Assembly: GCF_002783505.1 (NCBI RefSeq)
Contig: NZ_PFGL01000048.1
Span: 1-64,000 of the forward strand
Reading direction: 5' to 3'
From: Shewanella sp. CG12_big_fil_rev_8_21_14_0_65_47_15
Lineage (GTDB): Bacteria; Pseudomonadota; Gammaproteobacteria; Enterobacterales; Shewanellaceae
DNA length: 64,000 bases
Below the pieces are notes generated by a model, which searched no databases, was not told where the DNA came from, and saw nothing but the letters and a program-made list of their open reading frames with translations. Positions within the stretch are counted from its first letter, which is position 1, and the number at the start of each line of letters is the position of its first letter. Below, one piece after another: positions 27,254 to 36,718 of this stretch. Position numbers and translations under genes: made by a program.

Positions 27254-28531
27254 ATGTCAGTGATTAACGCTATCATTGACGCCAATAGAGCAGGGCAGCA
27301 GGCGGGCATTTTTGCTGTCTGCTCGGCCCAGCCTTTGGTGTTACAGGCTGCTCTATTGCAGGCCAAAGCTAATAGTACTCCGCTATTAATCGAAGCGACC
27401 GCGAATCAAGTGAATCAGTTTGGCGGTTACACTGGAATGAATCCAAAGGATTTTATTGATTTTGTGACATCTATGGCCATGGAGCTTGGGGTGGATAAAT
27501 CGCAGCTTTTATTTGGCGGTGATCACTTAGGCCCAGTTGTATGGTGTAAGCAAGGTGCCGAAGAAGCCATGCAACTGGCCGAAGTGTTGATCATCCAGTT
27601 TGTGAAAGCGGGATTCACGAAAATCCATCTCGATACCAGCATGGCCTGTGCCGATGATGTGTTGCCATTAAGTGATGAAGTCATTGCTCGGCGAGCGGCG
27701 CGTCTTTGCGCTGTGGCCGAAGCCCATTGTGCTCCAGGGCAGCAACTCTGCTACGTGATAGGTACCGAAGTGCCGGCGCCCGGCGGCGTGAGTGAGATGG
27801 AGGCCGAACTTGCTGTCACCCCAGTGAGCGCCATTGAACATACCTTACATTGCCACCGTGAAGCGTTTATTGCGACAGGTTTAGGCTATGAAGTGTGGCA
27901 AAAAGTGATTGCCCTAGTGGTACAGCCTGGCGTGGAGTTTGATAACAGTCAGGTACATCTTTTTGAACCCGCAGGCACTATGGCACAAAGTGAGTTTATT
28001 CGCTCCTATCCAAGGTTAGTGTTTGAAGCCCATTCGACTGATTATCAACTATCCGAAGGTTATCGGGCCTTAGTGCAGCAGCATTTTGCGATTTTAAAAG
28101 TCGGTCCCCAGCTGACCTTTGCACTTCGAGAGGCCTTATTTGCCCTATCTCATATCGAAAATGTGCTGTGTGAAGCTGAACTCTGTTCGAATCTACGCCA
28201 AAGCTGTTTCGAATTAATGCGGGATAACCCTAAGTATTGGCAAGGATTTTATGCCGATAACGAGGCATTAAAGTGGCAATTGGGATTCAGCTTTAGTGAT
28301 CGGATTCGCTATTACTGGCCGAGTTTACAGGCCAAGGTTGAGCGTCTGCTCACTAACCTTGCCCAGAGCATTCCGCTACCACTGATCAGCCAATATTTGC
28401 CCAATCAATATACGGCTGTGCTAGCGGGGGAGATTGCCCCCAATGCCCGTGAGTTAGTGTTACATAAAATTACCGAAGTCTTGGCCGATTATGCCGCAGC
28501 TTGCCAGCTTCCCGTGATGAAATCATATTAG
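27254..28531 (+). CDS. agaZ: AgaZ, tagatose-6-phosphate pathway protein (GatZ/KbaZ family)
   Basis: A 425-residue TIM-barrel protein of the GatZ/KbaZ family: LIEATANQVNQFGGYTGMNP at the start, LLFGGDHLGPVVWC, IHLDTSMACADD and YVIGTEVPAPGGV. In enterics this family is called the non-catalytic subunit of tagatose-1,6-bisphosphate aldolase and was also proposed to be the tagatose-6-phosphate kinase of the Shewanella pathway. No AgaY/KbaY aldolase gene is nearby, so the final split may use an aldolase encoded elsewhere. It sits between the GH109 gene and agaS. Confidence 0.88.
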   Translation: MSVINAIIDANRAGQQAGIFAVCSAQPLVLQAALLQAKANSTPLLIEATANQVNQFGGYTGMNPKDFIDFVTSMAMELGVDKSQLLFGGDHLGPVVWCKQGAEEAMQLAEVLIIQFVKAGFTKIHLDTSMACADDVLPLSDEVIARRAARLCAVAEAHCAPGQQLCYVIGTEVPAPGGVSEMEAELAVTPVSAIEHTLHCHREAFIATGLGYEVWQKVIALVVQPGVEFDNSQVHLFEPAGTMAQSEFIRSYPRLVFEAHSTDYQLSEGYRALVQQHFAILKVGPQLTFALREALFALSHIENVLCEAELCSNLRQSCFELMRDNPKYWQGFYADNEALKWQLGFSFSDRIRYYWPSLQAKVERLLTNLAQSIPLPLISQYLPNQYTAVLAGEIAPNARELVLHKITEVLADYAAACQLPVMKSY

Positions 28532-28547
28532 AAGGGATGAAATTTTG

Positions 28548-29714
28548 ATGTTAACCAGTTCTATTCCAGTCTTCGAACAGCAGGATACAACCCTTTTATT
28601 GAACACTGAACAATTAACTCAGTATGGTGCAATATGGACAGCCAAGGAAATTAGCCAACAGCCGAAGATGTGGCATCAAGTCAATGAGCAACATCTTGAT
28701 AATAGCTCATTAGCAGCTTGGTTAAGTCCGATTCTTGCTAAGGCGCAGCTGAGGATTATTCTCACAGGAGCGGGAACCTCTGCCTATATAGGTGAAGCGC
28801 TGGCGGCCCATATTCAGCAACATGTGCCCCTAGCTACCCAAAGAGTGGAAGCTATCAGCACTACGGACCTTGTGAGTCACCCAGCATTATATCTGTGTCC
28901 TAAAATACCCACTTTACTCATTTCCTACGGGCGTTCGGGCAATAGTCCTGAGAGCATGGCGGCGGTCAGTTTGGCCGAACAGCTGATCGATGAGTGTTAT
29001 CACTTGGTGATTACCTGCAATGGCCAAGGGAAGCTTGCCCAATATTGCACCGATAAGTCCCATTGCTATCTCTATAGGCTGCCCGATGAAACCCACGATG
29101 TGAGTTTTGCTATGACCAGCAGTTTTACTTGCATGTATTTGGCGACACTGTTGATTTTTTCTCCAGAGCCGCAGGCATTCACCCAAATCTGTCAAATGGC
29201 AGATAGGATCCTCTCCGAGCATTTAACTGAGATCCGTACCCAAGCCGAGCAGCCCTGCGGACGTGTGGTATTTTTGGGGGCCGGTCCATTAAAAGCTATC
29301 GCTCAAGAAGCGGCGCTTAAATATCTCGAGTTAACCGCGGGGCAGATCATTAGCGCCTTTGAGAGTCCACTCGGATTTCGTCATGGCCCAAAATCCTTAA
29401 TAGACAGTGGCACTCAAGTGTTCGTTATGACGTCATCTAATCCCTATAGTTGCCAATATGATAATGACTTAATTCAGGAGCTTAAGCGTGATAATCAGGC
29501 ATTGTCTGTGCTGACGTTGTCCGAGTTATACCTTGCCAAGAACAGCGCCTTAGCAGAAGTTTGGCTCGGTCTACCATTTATTCTCTGGTGTCAGATATTA
29601 GCCTTCTATAAAGCAATGCAGTTGGGTATTTCCCCCGATAATCCCTGTCCAACGGGGCAAGTGAATCGAGTGGTGCAGGGGGTGAGTCTGTATCCCCTAG
29701 TGAATCAGGGGTGA
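28548..29714 (+). CDS. agaS: AgaS, galactosamine-6-phosphate deaminase/isomerase
   Basis: A 388-residue protein with two SIS sugar-phosphate domains. The first contains LTGAGTSAYIGEAL and ISYGRSGNSPES; the second FLGAGPLKAIAQEAALKYLE and ESPLGFRHGPKS. The order matches AgaS, which converts galactosamine-6-phosphate to tagatose-6-phosphate and ammonia. Start at ATG 28548 with GAAGGGA upstream. It is tightly packed with agaZ (16 bp) and agaK (4 bp). Confidence 0.9.
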   Translation: MLTSSIPVFEQQDTTLLLNTEQLTQYGAIWTAKEISQQPKMWHQVNEQHLDNSSLAAWLSPILAKAQLRIILTGAGTSAYIGEALAAHIQQHVPLATQRVEAISTTDLVSHPALYLCPKIPTLLISYGRSGNSPESMAAVSLAEQLIDECYHLVITCNGQGKLAQYCTDKSHCYLYRLPDETHDVSFAMTSSFTCMYLATLLIFSPEPQAFTQICQMADRILSEHLTEIRTQAEQPCGRVVFLGAGPLKAIAQEAALKYLELTAGQIISAFESPLGFRHGPKSLIDSGTQVFVMTSSNPYSCQYDNDLIQELKRDNQALSVLTLSELYLAKNSALAEVWLGLPFILWCQILAFYKAMQLGISPDNPCPTGQVNRVVQGVSLYPLVNQG

Positions 29715-29718
29715 GCAT

Positions 29719-30645
29719 ATGTATTACGGCTTAGACATAGGTGGAACTAAAATTGAGTTGGCGATTTTCGATACTCAATTACAACTACAGGATAAGTGGC
29801 GTTTAAGTACACCGCGGCAGGACTATGCCGCATTTATGACGGCGTTAGCTGAGCAAGTTGAAAAGGCCGACATGCTATGTGGCAGGCGTGGCACAGTCGG
29901 CATCGCCCTGCCTGGGGTGATAAAGGCGAATGGCACTGTGATTTCCAGTAATGTGCCGTGTCTAAATCAGCGCCGAGTTGCCTATGATTTAGCCCAACTA
30001 CTCAGTCGAACCGTGGCTATTGGCAACGATTGCCGCTGTTTTGCCCTGTCCGAAGCGGTACTCGGTGTCGGCCAAGGCTATTCACGGGTATTGGGCATCA
30101 TTTTAGGCACGGGCACTGGTGGCGGCTTATGTATTGACGGCAAACTGTATCTTGGCTCGAATCGACTGGCAGGGGAGTTTGGACATCAAGCCGTGAGCGC
30201 GCGAGTTGCACTTCAACATCAATTACCCCTCTATGCCTGTGGCTGTGGCCTTGAGGGCTGCGCTGAGACCTATGTGTCTGGCACAGGGCTTGGCAGACTC
30301 TATCAAGACATCGCAGGGCAAACGGCCAATACCTTTGAGTGGCTTAATGCGTTACGTCGCAAAGAACCTCCCGCACTGCAAACCTTTACCACTTATATGG
30401 ATGTGCTTGGCAGTGTGATGGCATCGCAAATTCTCACTATGGATCCCGACATTATAGTGCTCGGTGGTGGGCTATCCGAAGTCGAAGATATTCTCGCGGC
30501 TTTACCCGAGGCGACCAAGGCGCATCTTTTCGATGGCGTGACCTTGCCGCAATTTAAGGTGGCTGAGTTTGGCTCCGCTAGCGGGGTACGCGGTGCGGCG
30601 TTGCTTGGTCATGGACTCGATGCGGGGATAAGCTATGAAGCCTAA
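29719..30645 (+). CDS. agaK: AgaK, N-acetylgalactosamine kinase (ROK family)
   Basis: A 308-residue ROK-family sugar kinase. The N-terminal phosphate motif is YGLDIGGTKIELAIFD; the ROK signature includes LGTGTGGGLCIDGKLYLG and LAGEFGHQ; the zinc-binding CGCGLEGCAET is intact. It phosphorylates GalNAc at C6 in the cytoplasm, replacing the PTS used by E. coli. Its last 11 bp overlap the start of agaA, so the two are translated together. Confidence 0.92.
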   Translation: MYYGLDIGGTKIELAIFDTQLQLQDKWRLSTPRQDYAAFMTALAEQVEKADMLCGRRGTVGIALPGVIKANGTVISSNVPCLNQRRVAYDLAQLLSRTVAIGNDCRCFALSEAVLGVGQGYSRVLGIILGTGTGGGLCIDGKLYLGSNRLAGEFGHQAVSARVALQHQLPLYACGCGLEGCAETYVSGTGLGRLYQDIAGQTANTFEWLNALRRKEPPALQTFTTYMDVLGSVMASQILTMDPDIIVLGGGLSEVEDILAALPEATKAHLFDGVTLPQFKVAEFGSASGVRGAALLGHGLDAGISYEA

Positions 30646-31819
30646 TACGGATTTTATGCTGATAGCCGACGGCGCTAAGGTGCTAACTCAAGGCAAACTC
30701 ACTGAGCACTGCGCGATTGAGGTGTCGGATGGCATTATTTGCGGTCTTAAATCCTCAATATCGGCAGAGTGTACATCGGATAAACCATGCTACCGACTGA
30801 CCTCTGGCACGCTGGTGGCGGGATTTATCGACACTCAAGTCAATGGCGGTGGGGGCGTGATGTTCAATCATGTACCGACGCTGGAAACCTTAAGGTTGAT
30901 GATGCAGGCCCATCGCCAGTTTGGCACCACGGCCATGTTACCGACGGTGATCACCGACGATATTGAGGTGATGCAGGCGGCGGCCGATGCGGTGGCCGAG
31001 GCGATTGTTTGCCAAGTTTCTGGGATTATCGGTATCCACTTTGAAGGCCCGCATTTGTTGGTCGCAAAACGCGGTTGTCACCCTCCCGCACATTTACGCA
31101 GCATCACTGAGCGCGAGTGGCAGCTTTACTTAAGGCAAGATCTCGGTGTCAGGCTCATCACCCTAGCGCCAGAATCTGTCACCCCAGAACAAATCAAACG
31201 CCTCGTTGCCTCCGGCGCCATTGTCAGTCTTGGGCATTCGAATGCCGACGGCGACACAGTCTTTAAGGCCATTGAGGCCGGCGCATCGGGTTTTACCCAC
31301 CTCTACAACGGCATGTCGGCACTGACTTCCCGCGAACCAGGAATGGTGGGCGCGGCATTTGCCAGTGAAAACACTTACTGCGGGATTATTCTCGATGGTC
31401 AACATGTGCATCCCATCTCGGCGCTGGTGGCCTGGCGAGCAAAGGGAACTGAGCACCTGATCTTAGTCACCGATGCCATGTCGCCCTTAGGGAGCGAGCA
31501 AACGGAATTTCAATTCTTCGATGGCAAAGTGGTTCGCGAAGGGATGACGCTTAGGGATCAGCATGGCTCCTTAGCGGGCTCAGTGCTGGATATGGCAAGC
31601 GCGGTGCGTTATGCCGCCACCGAACTCCATCTTGGCCTTAGCAACGCAGTGCAGATGGCGACACGCACGCCCGCCGACTTTATTCAGCGGCCGCAATTGG
31701 GGGATATTGCCGAAGGTAAACAGGCAGATTGGGTCTGGCTCGATGACGAGCAGAGGGTCTTAGCGGTCTGGATTGCTGGGGAGTTGCAGTATCAAGCCGA
31801 GCATGCTCGGTTTGCGTAA
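30635..31819 (+). CDS. agaA: AgaA (AgaAII), N-acetylgalactosamine-6-phosphate deacetylase
   Basis: A 394-residue amidohydrolase of the NagA type. Seen are FIDTQVNGGGGVMFNH, IHFEGPHL with the metal-binding glutamate, LGHSNADGD, FTHLYNGMSALTSREPGMVG and VTDAMSPLG with the catalytic aspartate. It removes acetate from GalNAc-6-phosphate to feed AgaS. Its context with agaK and agaS argues for the galacto rather than gluco substrate. Start overlaps agaK by 11 bp. Confidence 0.92.
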   Translation: MKPNTDFMLIADGAKVLTQGKLTEHCAIEVSDGIICGLKSSISAECTSDKPCYRLTSGTLVAGFIDTQVNGGGGVMFNHVPTLETLRLMMQAHRQFGTTAMLPTVITDDIEVMQAAADAVAEAIVCQVSGIIGIHFEGPHLLVAKRGCHPPAHLRSITEREWQLYLRQDLGVRLITLAPESVTPEQIKRLVASGAIVSLGHSNADGDTVFKAIEAGASGFTHLYNGMSALTSREPGMVGAAFASENTYCGIILDGQHVHPISALVAWRAKGTEHLILVTDAMSPLGSEQTEFQFFDGKVVREGMTLRDQHGSLAGSVLDMASAVRYAATELHLGLSNAVQMATRTPADFIQRPQLGDIAEGKQADWVWLDDEQRVLAVWIAGELQYQAEHARFA

Positions 31820-31928
31820 GTTACCGATATATCAATTAAAACAATAATTAAAGTGGCATTAATTTGGGGTGAGCTAAGTACTCAACTCATCGCCCATTCA
31901 ACAAGCAAAATAACAATAAGGTGAACCG

Positions 31929-33296
31929 ATGAAATTCACATCCGACCATGCCCATATACCCGCATCTGCGCCACCTCAAGGCAGTTTTATTCCTATGTTA
32001 TTAATAGGTATTTTATTTTTTGTCTTTGGTTTTGTGACTTGGCTTAATGGTGCTCTGATCCCATTTTTAAAAATTGCCTGCGAATTAAATGAATTTGAGG
32101 CTTATTTGGTCACCTTTGTATTTTATATTGCCTATTTTGTGATGGCGCTGCCGACCTCATCCATACTCACGCGGGTGGGGTATAAAATGGGCATGACCCT
32201 AGGGCTGGCAACTATGACTGTCGGCGCAGGGCTTTTTATTGTTGCGGCCTTTGTTGGCCACTTTGCTACCTTTTTGTTAGCACTGTTTGTTCTTGGGACT
32301 GGACTGACGTTACTGCAAACGGCGGCGAATCCCTATATCGTCTGTATTGGGCCCCGGGAAAGTGCGGCGATGCGCATCAGTTTGATGGGGATAGTCAATA
32401 AAAGCGCGGGGTTTATTGTTCCTATCCTGTTTACTGCATGGATTTTAACGGGCATGGAACCCTATAGTGAGCAGGTGCTAGCGAGTTTGTCGGAGGAGCA
32501 ACGACAACTGGCGTTGGTCGAACTTTCCAATCGCTTAGTGCTGCCCTATCTGTTGATGGTGGTGATGCTCATAGGTTTGATGCTTTTTGTGTTGCTCTCA
32601 CCCTTGCCGGAGCCTGATTTAGGCGAGGAGGCTGAACGTTCTCAAGCCGATTGGAAAGCCATTTTACAGTATCCGCAGGTGATCCTCGGTGCCTTAACTC
32701 TCTTTTGTTATGTTGGGGTAGAAGTGATAGCCGGTGACAGTATCGGGCTATTTAGCCAAGGTCTTGGGGTCGAGCATTATGGAATGATGACCTCCTACAC
32801 TATGGGATTTATGGTTTTAGGTTATGTGCTAGGGATTTTGCTGATCCCCAAAGTCATTAGCCAGCAAACGGCGTTGACAGGATCAGCGTTAGCGGGACTT
32901 AGCTTTACATTAGGGATACTGTTTAGTGATAGCCAAAGTCAAAGTGTGTCGCAGTTCTTATTGGATTGGTTAGGCGTATTACCTGTGCCAGATCCCGTGC
33001 TGTATCTTGCGCTATTGGGGCTCGCTAATGCTTTAGTATGGCCAGCCGTGTGGCCTTTGGCATTGCAAGGGCTTGGACGACTCACTGCCACGGCTTCGGC
33101 ACTACTGATTATGGGTATTGCTGGTGGGGCGATTTTACCTTTGCTTTATGGTTATATCGCCCATAGCCAAGGCGATAGTCAAATGGCGTATGTTTTACTA
33201 TTACCTTGCTATGGTTTGATTTTCTACTATGCCATTTGGGGCCATAAACTAACGTCGAAGCTTAGGTCGCCAACAATCGTTATGACTAATGAATAA
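31929..33296 (+). CDS. agaP: AgaP, MFS sugar permease (FucP-like)
   Basis: A 455-residue major-facilitator permease with 12 membrane helices, of the fucose/glucose-galactose proton-symporter branch: FFVFGFVTWLNGALIPFLK at the start and LLQTAANPYIVCIGPRESAA in helix 4-5. By context it brings GalNAc across the inner membrane. It starts 109 bp after agaA with AAGGTGAACC before ATG. Its 3' end overlaps the convergent azlD gene by 11 bp. Confidence 0.9.
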   Translation: MKFTSDHAHIPASAPPQGSFIPMLLIGILFFVFGFVTWLNGALIPFLKIACELNEFEAYLVTFVFYIAYFVMALPTSSILTRVGYKMGMTLGLATMTVGAGLFIVAAFVGHFATFLLALFVLGTGLTLLQTAANPYIVCIGPRESAAMRISLMGIVNKSAGFIVPILFTAWILTGMEPYSEQVLASLSEEQRQLALVELSNRLVLPYLLMVVMLIGLMLFVLLSPLPEPDLGEEAERSQADWKAILQYPQVILGALTLFCYVGVEVIAGDSIGLFSQGLGVEHYGMMTSYTMGFMVLGYVLGILLIPKVISQQTALTGSALAGLSFTLGILFSDSQSQSVSQFLLDWLGVLPVPDPVLYLALLGLANALVWPAVWPLALQGLGRLTATASALLIMGIAGGAILPLLYGYIAHSQGDSQMAYVLLLPCYGLIFYYAIWGHKLTSKLRSPTIVMTNE

Positions 33297-33588
33297 CGAA
33301 AAACAGCCCCATACTCAACACTGTGGTTAGCAAGGTATTTCGGGTGGCGAGTGCGAGTATCGTCGCGACCACGGCGCAGATAAGATAGCTGTTATCTAAG
33401 CTCAGATCGAGCTGACCTTCTTGCACAAACACTATGGGCGCGAAGATAGCGGTGAGGACTGCAGGGGCTGAGTAACTTAAAAAAGTTTGGGTGCCCTTAC
33501 TTAATCGCAGCGGTAATTTAGGTTCGAGCAGTAAATGACGACTGATAAATACAACCGCCGCCATTGAGAAGATCATTAGCCAAATCAT
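33286..33588 (-). CDS. azlD: AzlD family branched-chain amino acid exporter subunit
   Basis: A 100-residue protein with four predicted membrane helices, of the AzlD type (RLSKGTQTFLSYSAPAVLTA). AzlD works with AzlC to export branched-chain amino acids or their analogues. The start overlaps the azlC stop by four bases (ATGA). The 3' end overlaps the agaP 3' end by 11 bp. Confidence 0.88.
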   Translation of the reverse strand: MIWLMIFSMAAVVFISRHLLLEPKLPLRLSKGTQTFLSYSAPAVLTAIFAPIVFVQEGQLDLSLDNSYLICAVVATILALATRNTLLTTVLSMGLFFVIH

Positions 33589-34430
33589 GCTTTTTCTCCT
33601 GATATTGATTTCGTCTCGGTCATAGTATCAGTCTGACTTTCAGTCCCTGCTCTTGCTTGGGCCTGTGTGTTTGCTAACTGATTTGCGGATTGTTGTGCGC
33701 GTTCCGCTTCCTGGGTCACTTTGGCGTAAAGCACGCCAGCTGTCATTCCGGCTATGGCGGCGATCAGTAATCCCGCTTGAATCTCAAACAAGGCGCATAC
33801 CACGGCAAGGGTGAGCGAGACTAATACACAGACGAGAATCGACGGCTTTTTTACCGTGGGCATGACCAGTGCGATAAAGGTGGCGGCTATGGCGAAATCG
33901 AGCCCGAGTTCGCCTAAGTTCTCGATAGCATTGCCCGCCACTATGCCAAGTAGGGTCGCTAGGTTCCAACCGATATAGAAACTCAAGCCGCCACCGAGGG
34001 CATACCAAGGGTCGAACTTATGTAGCTTGCCTTGATTGGCGATGGCAAATAGTTCATCTGTGAGCAAAAATCCCAATGTCAGGCGCCACTTTAATGGCAA
34101 GGGACTGATTTGACTGCGCATCGCCATGGCGTATAACAGATGGCGCGAGGTGATAAGCAAGGTAGTAATCAAGATACTCCACAGGCCAATCCCGGCTTTG
34201 ACCATGCCGAGCGCCACTAATTGAGCCGAGCCCGCGAAGATAATCGCCGACATGGCTTGGCTTTCAATGGGCGTGAGCCCGACCTCAATAGCGAAGGAGC
34301 CCGCTAAAATTCCCCAAGGCACGACTGCTATCGTCAGTGGCATTATGGCCAAGGTGCCTTTTAAAAAAGCCTTAGCTTTTGTGGGATGCGCGGGATAAAC
34401 ATCAGGTTCTATTTGTTTATCTGTTATCAC
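33585..34430 (-). CDS. azlC: AzlC family branched-chain amino acid exporter, large subunit
   Basis: A 281-residue membrane protein of the AzlC family: GTLAIMPLTIAVVPWGILAG, AIIFAGSAQLVALGMVKAG and LLITSRHLLYAMAMRS are characteristic. The GTG at 34430 is preferred as start because AGGAG lies five bases upstream; a TTG at 34475 has no such site. The C-terminus carries an unusual hydrophilic tail rich in A, Q and T. It is co-transcribed with azlD and lies behind an AraC-type regulator gene on the same strand. Confidence 0.88.
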   Translation of the reverse strand: MITDKQIEPDVYPAHPTKAKAFLKGTLAIMPLTIAVVPWGILAGSFAIEVGLTPIESQAMSAIIFAGSAQLVALGMVKAGIGLWSILITTLLITSRHLLYAMAMRSQISPLPLKWRLTLGFLLTDELFAIANQGKLHKFDPWYALGGGLSFYIGWNLATLLGIVAGNAIENLGELGLDFAIAATFIALVMPTVKKPSILVCVLVSLTLAVVCALFEIQAGLLIAAIAGMTAGVLYAKVTQEAERAQQSANQLANTQAQARAGTESQTDTMTETKSISGEKA

Positions 34431-34631
34431 TTTGGCTCCTAAAAATAGTGGCGACGCTAGGTCGCGGTTCAACAATGAATGCTTGGATAAGGTTGCTTGC
34501 TCAGTTATTCCGCTCAGTTACGACTCTTTCTTAGAGACTAGTGTTTAGTCATGGCAGACCTGCTATTAGCAGGCCTGTTATTAGGGATAGTAAGCAAGCA
34601 TGAGCATGGCAGATTAACCTAAAGTGGTTGT

Positions 34632-35468
34632 TTAGGCTTGGATAATATTGCGGCCTATTTCTTTGGCAAATTGCCCCGGCGTTACGCCGACGGTCTTTTT
34701 AAAATGCCGATTCAAATGACTCTGATCGTGAAAACCACAATCGAGGGCGACATCGAGCAGCCGTGTGCCTTGCTTGATTTTTCCCTTGGCCAGCCTGACT
34801 CTGGCCTGAATTTGGTAAGCGTGGGGCGGTAAGCCGTAATAACGCTGAAATTGCTTGAGTAAATAGTAGGGGCTTAATCCCGCCAGTGTTGCCAGCTCTT
34901 CAAGGGAGATATCGGCTGTGGGATGATCGTCGATAAAGGATTTCACCAGCGCTAACGCAGGCTTCGCCATTGCCGCGAGGTTGTCACTTGGACGATGCTT
35001 GCCGTGGCGCGCCATCAATTGCATCAGGCTTGAATAGACTAAACTTTCGCGCAGTAAGCGATTATCCGATGTATCTAAGGTAGCAAAGGTGAGGCGCAGC
35101 AGTTCGGCTAATTCGGGATCGTACACTACGGGATCTGGGAAATAGGGCGCACCGCTATTTGCTACTAGCTCACTGTGAATATTGGCAAACTGCGCGGGTA
35201 CTGGATACATGGCTCGATAGGACCAGCCGCCCTCGGTGGCGCTACAGCCATTATGGACTTCATCGGCATTGACGAGAATGATGCTGTGCTTTGGCGCCAC
35301 ATGGTTGCCACCGGTGCGATAAAAACGCTGGGCACCCGTTTCAATCACGCCGACTGTGTAACCTTCGTGGGTATGACGACTGAAATTTTGTTTATGGTAG
35401 TGGGCATTGAGTAACTCGAGGCCACCTAATTCATCGGCAATCTGGTAGGCCGCATGTTCTGTGTTCAT
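34632..35468 (-). CDS. AraC-family transcriptional regulator
   Basis: A 278-residue regulator. The N-terminal cupin-like sensor contains HYHKQNFSRHTHEGYTVGV and HSIILVNADEVHNG. The C-terminal pair of helix-turn-helices includes ISLEELATLAGLSPYYLLKQ and LLDVALDCGFHDQSHLNRHF. This build is common for regulators placed beside amino-acid exporters of the LysE/AzlCD kind, so azlCD is the likely target (inference). Start at 35468 has AAAGGAGG just upstream; an upstream in-frame start is unsupported. Confidence 0.88.
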   Translation of the reverse strand: MNTEHAAYQIADELGGLELLNAHYHKQNFSRHTHEGYTVGVIETGAQRFYRTGGNHVAPKHSIILVNADEVHNGCSATEGGWSYRAMYPVPAQFANIHSELVANSGAPYFPDPVVYDPELAELLRLTFATLDTSDNRLLRESLVYSSLMQLMARHGKHRPSDNLAAMAKPALALVKSFIDDHPTADISLEELATLAGLSPYYLLKQFQRYYGLPPHAYQIQARVRLAKGKIKQGTRLLDVALDCGFHDQSHLNRHFKKTVGVTPGQFAKEIGRNIIQA

Positions 35469-35762
35469 CAAGCCTCCTTTATTGGATAGATGAATGGGCG
35501 GTTTTAGCCTGATAGTAACCCAGAAATCCTTCGCGCTTTTGTACAAAATTGCGCATATTGGATTTTGTTCTGCGCTTTACCCAATCAATCGGCGGTACTG
35601 TGCTTGAGCAAATAAAGGCAATGCGCCTAGGCTTAGCATAAACAGCGGGATAACCACTTTCGTTGGGGAAGCATCTTATTGCCTATGGTTTAGGGCTTGT
35701 GGACGAGTGCGTTGCCGTGTCGCTTAACTCATCCTTGATTAAATTTAGAAGGTAACCATATT

Positions 35763-36137
35763 TTAAGTACAACTAGCTGAATAAATTAATAATAATGATA
35801 GCGGAACTGAAAGGAGACCGATTAAACGGAATTTATTTTTGAAGTAGTGCGCCGACCATAGGGCAAACTTTCTATGTAATCTGGGTGGTGTGAATGCCAA
35901 GCCCACTCCGACACAAACTAGTAGCATACCTATCGCAAAGATAGCCTGTGGAAACCGGGTGTTGGCTGAATAGTTAATAAAAATGAGACCAGCAACAATT
36001 CGGCTGAACACTTCCACAATATGGAAATAGGGCTGCTCACTAAATGAAATGATCCCCTTAGAGAAAGAAGCAGGTTTTACCGCCATCACTAGGCTTAATA
36101 ACAACATCACTAGTCCAAAAGCTGCAATAAAGTACAT
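35763..36137 (-). CDS. Small four-helix membrane protein, unknown
   Basis: A 124-residue hydrophobic protein with about four membrane helices (2-20, 43-60, 66-82, 105-120) and a basic loop (RLHRKFALWSAHYFKNKFR). The family is not recognised. It stands alone between the AraC-type regulator and the repeat that borders the toxin-antitoxin pair. SD-like AAGGAGC is seen upstream of ATG. Confidence 0.65.
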   Translation of the reverse strand: MYFIAAFGLVMLLLSLVMAVKPASFSKGIISFSEQPYFHIVEVFSRIVAGLIFINYSANTRFPQAIFAIGMLLVCVGVGLAFTPPRLHRKFALWSAHYFKNKFRLIGLLSVPLSLLLIYSASCT

Positions 36138-36204
36138 AGTGCTCCTTGATATAGTGATCCTTAATATAGCGATGTTTTGATGTTGAAACTATAAATCCAG
36201 TGAC

Positions 36205-36283
36205 ACAATTAAGCACTCTTATTCCAGTGACACGCCCTGCTTAAATAATAAAAAGTCATTCCTGAGGGTTCGACGGCGGCATC
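36205..36283 (-). repeat. Truncated copy of the palindromic repeat (left of toxin-antitoxin pair)
   Basis: 79 bp nearly identical to 37251-37329, in direct orientation. It ends inside the central hairpin, so one half of the palindrome is missing. Confidence 0.85.
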
Positions 36284-36351
36284 TACTGCATAGGCTAGGT
36301 TGATTATAAAAAACGAATTTCACTCTCACATGAAAAATTATGGTGTTGATT

Positions 36352-36708
36352 TTAGCGGCTAATTACTTTCATTATATGGCGTTGCCGCATTAGCGTTTGA
36401 TAATCCATTCGCTGATGACAAAACATTAATAAATAGAGGGTTAGCTTACCACTTGGCTGTTTATCTATTTTATAAACGGCTCTGTAGTCACCTTTTAGCA
36501 GCTCTAAATAGTGCACATTGATAGATACAAATTCTATTTTTTTGCCCGACTCTGGAAACAATCGCAGTTGGTTATCTATATCTTGCAACAGACCTTTAAT
36601 CGCATCCCTCGCTGCTAATTTACCAATCAGCTTTGATTTCCAAGTAATTGCCACTTGTGCGTCAGCTTTAAAATTGTCGGTGTACAAAATCTCAATGGCG
36701 GTATGCAT
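36352..36708 (-). CDS. RelE/ParE-type toxin of a type II toxin-antitoxin pair
   Basis: A 118-residue basic protein with the RelE/ParE fold pattern: helices around DAIKGLLQDIDNQLRLFPES, then strands INVHYLELLKGDYRAVYKI and LTLYLLMFCHQRMDY. ParE toxins act on gyrase and RelE on mRNA; sequence alone does not decide. It follows the antitoxin gene by 10 bp on the same strand. Lying between two copies of a repeat suggests it is accessory DNA. Confidence 0.8.
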   Translation of the reverse strand: MHTAIEILYTDNFKADAQVAITWKSKLIGKLAARDAIKGLLQDIDNQLRLFPESGKKIEFVSINVHYLELLKGDYRAVYKIDKQPSGKLTLYLLMFCHQRMDYQTLMRQRHIMKVISR

Positions 36709-36718
36709 CTTGGTAGTC

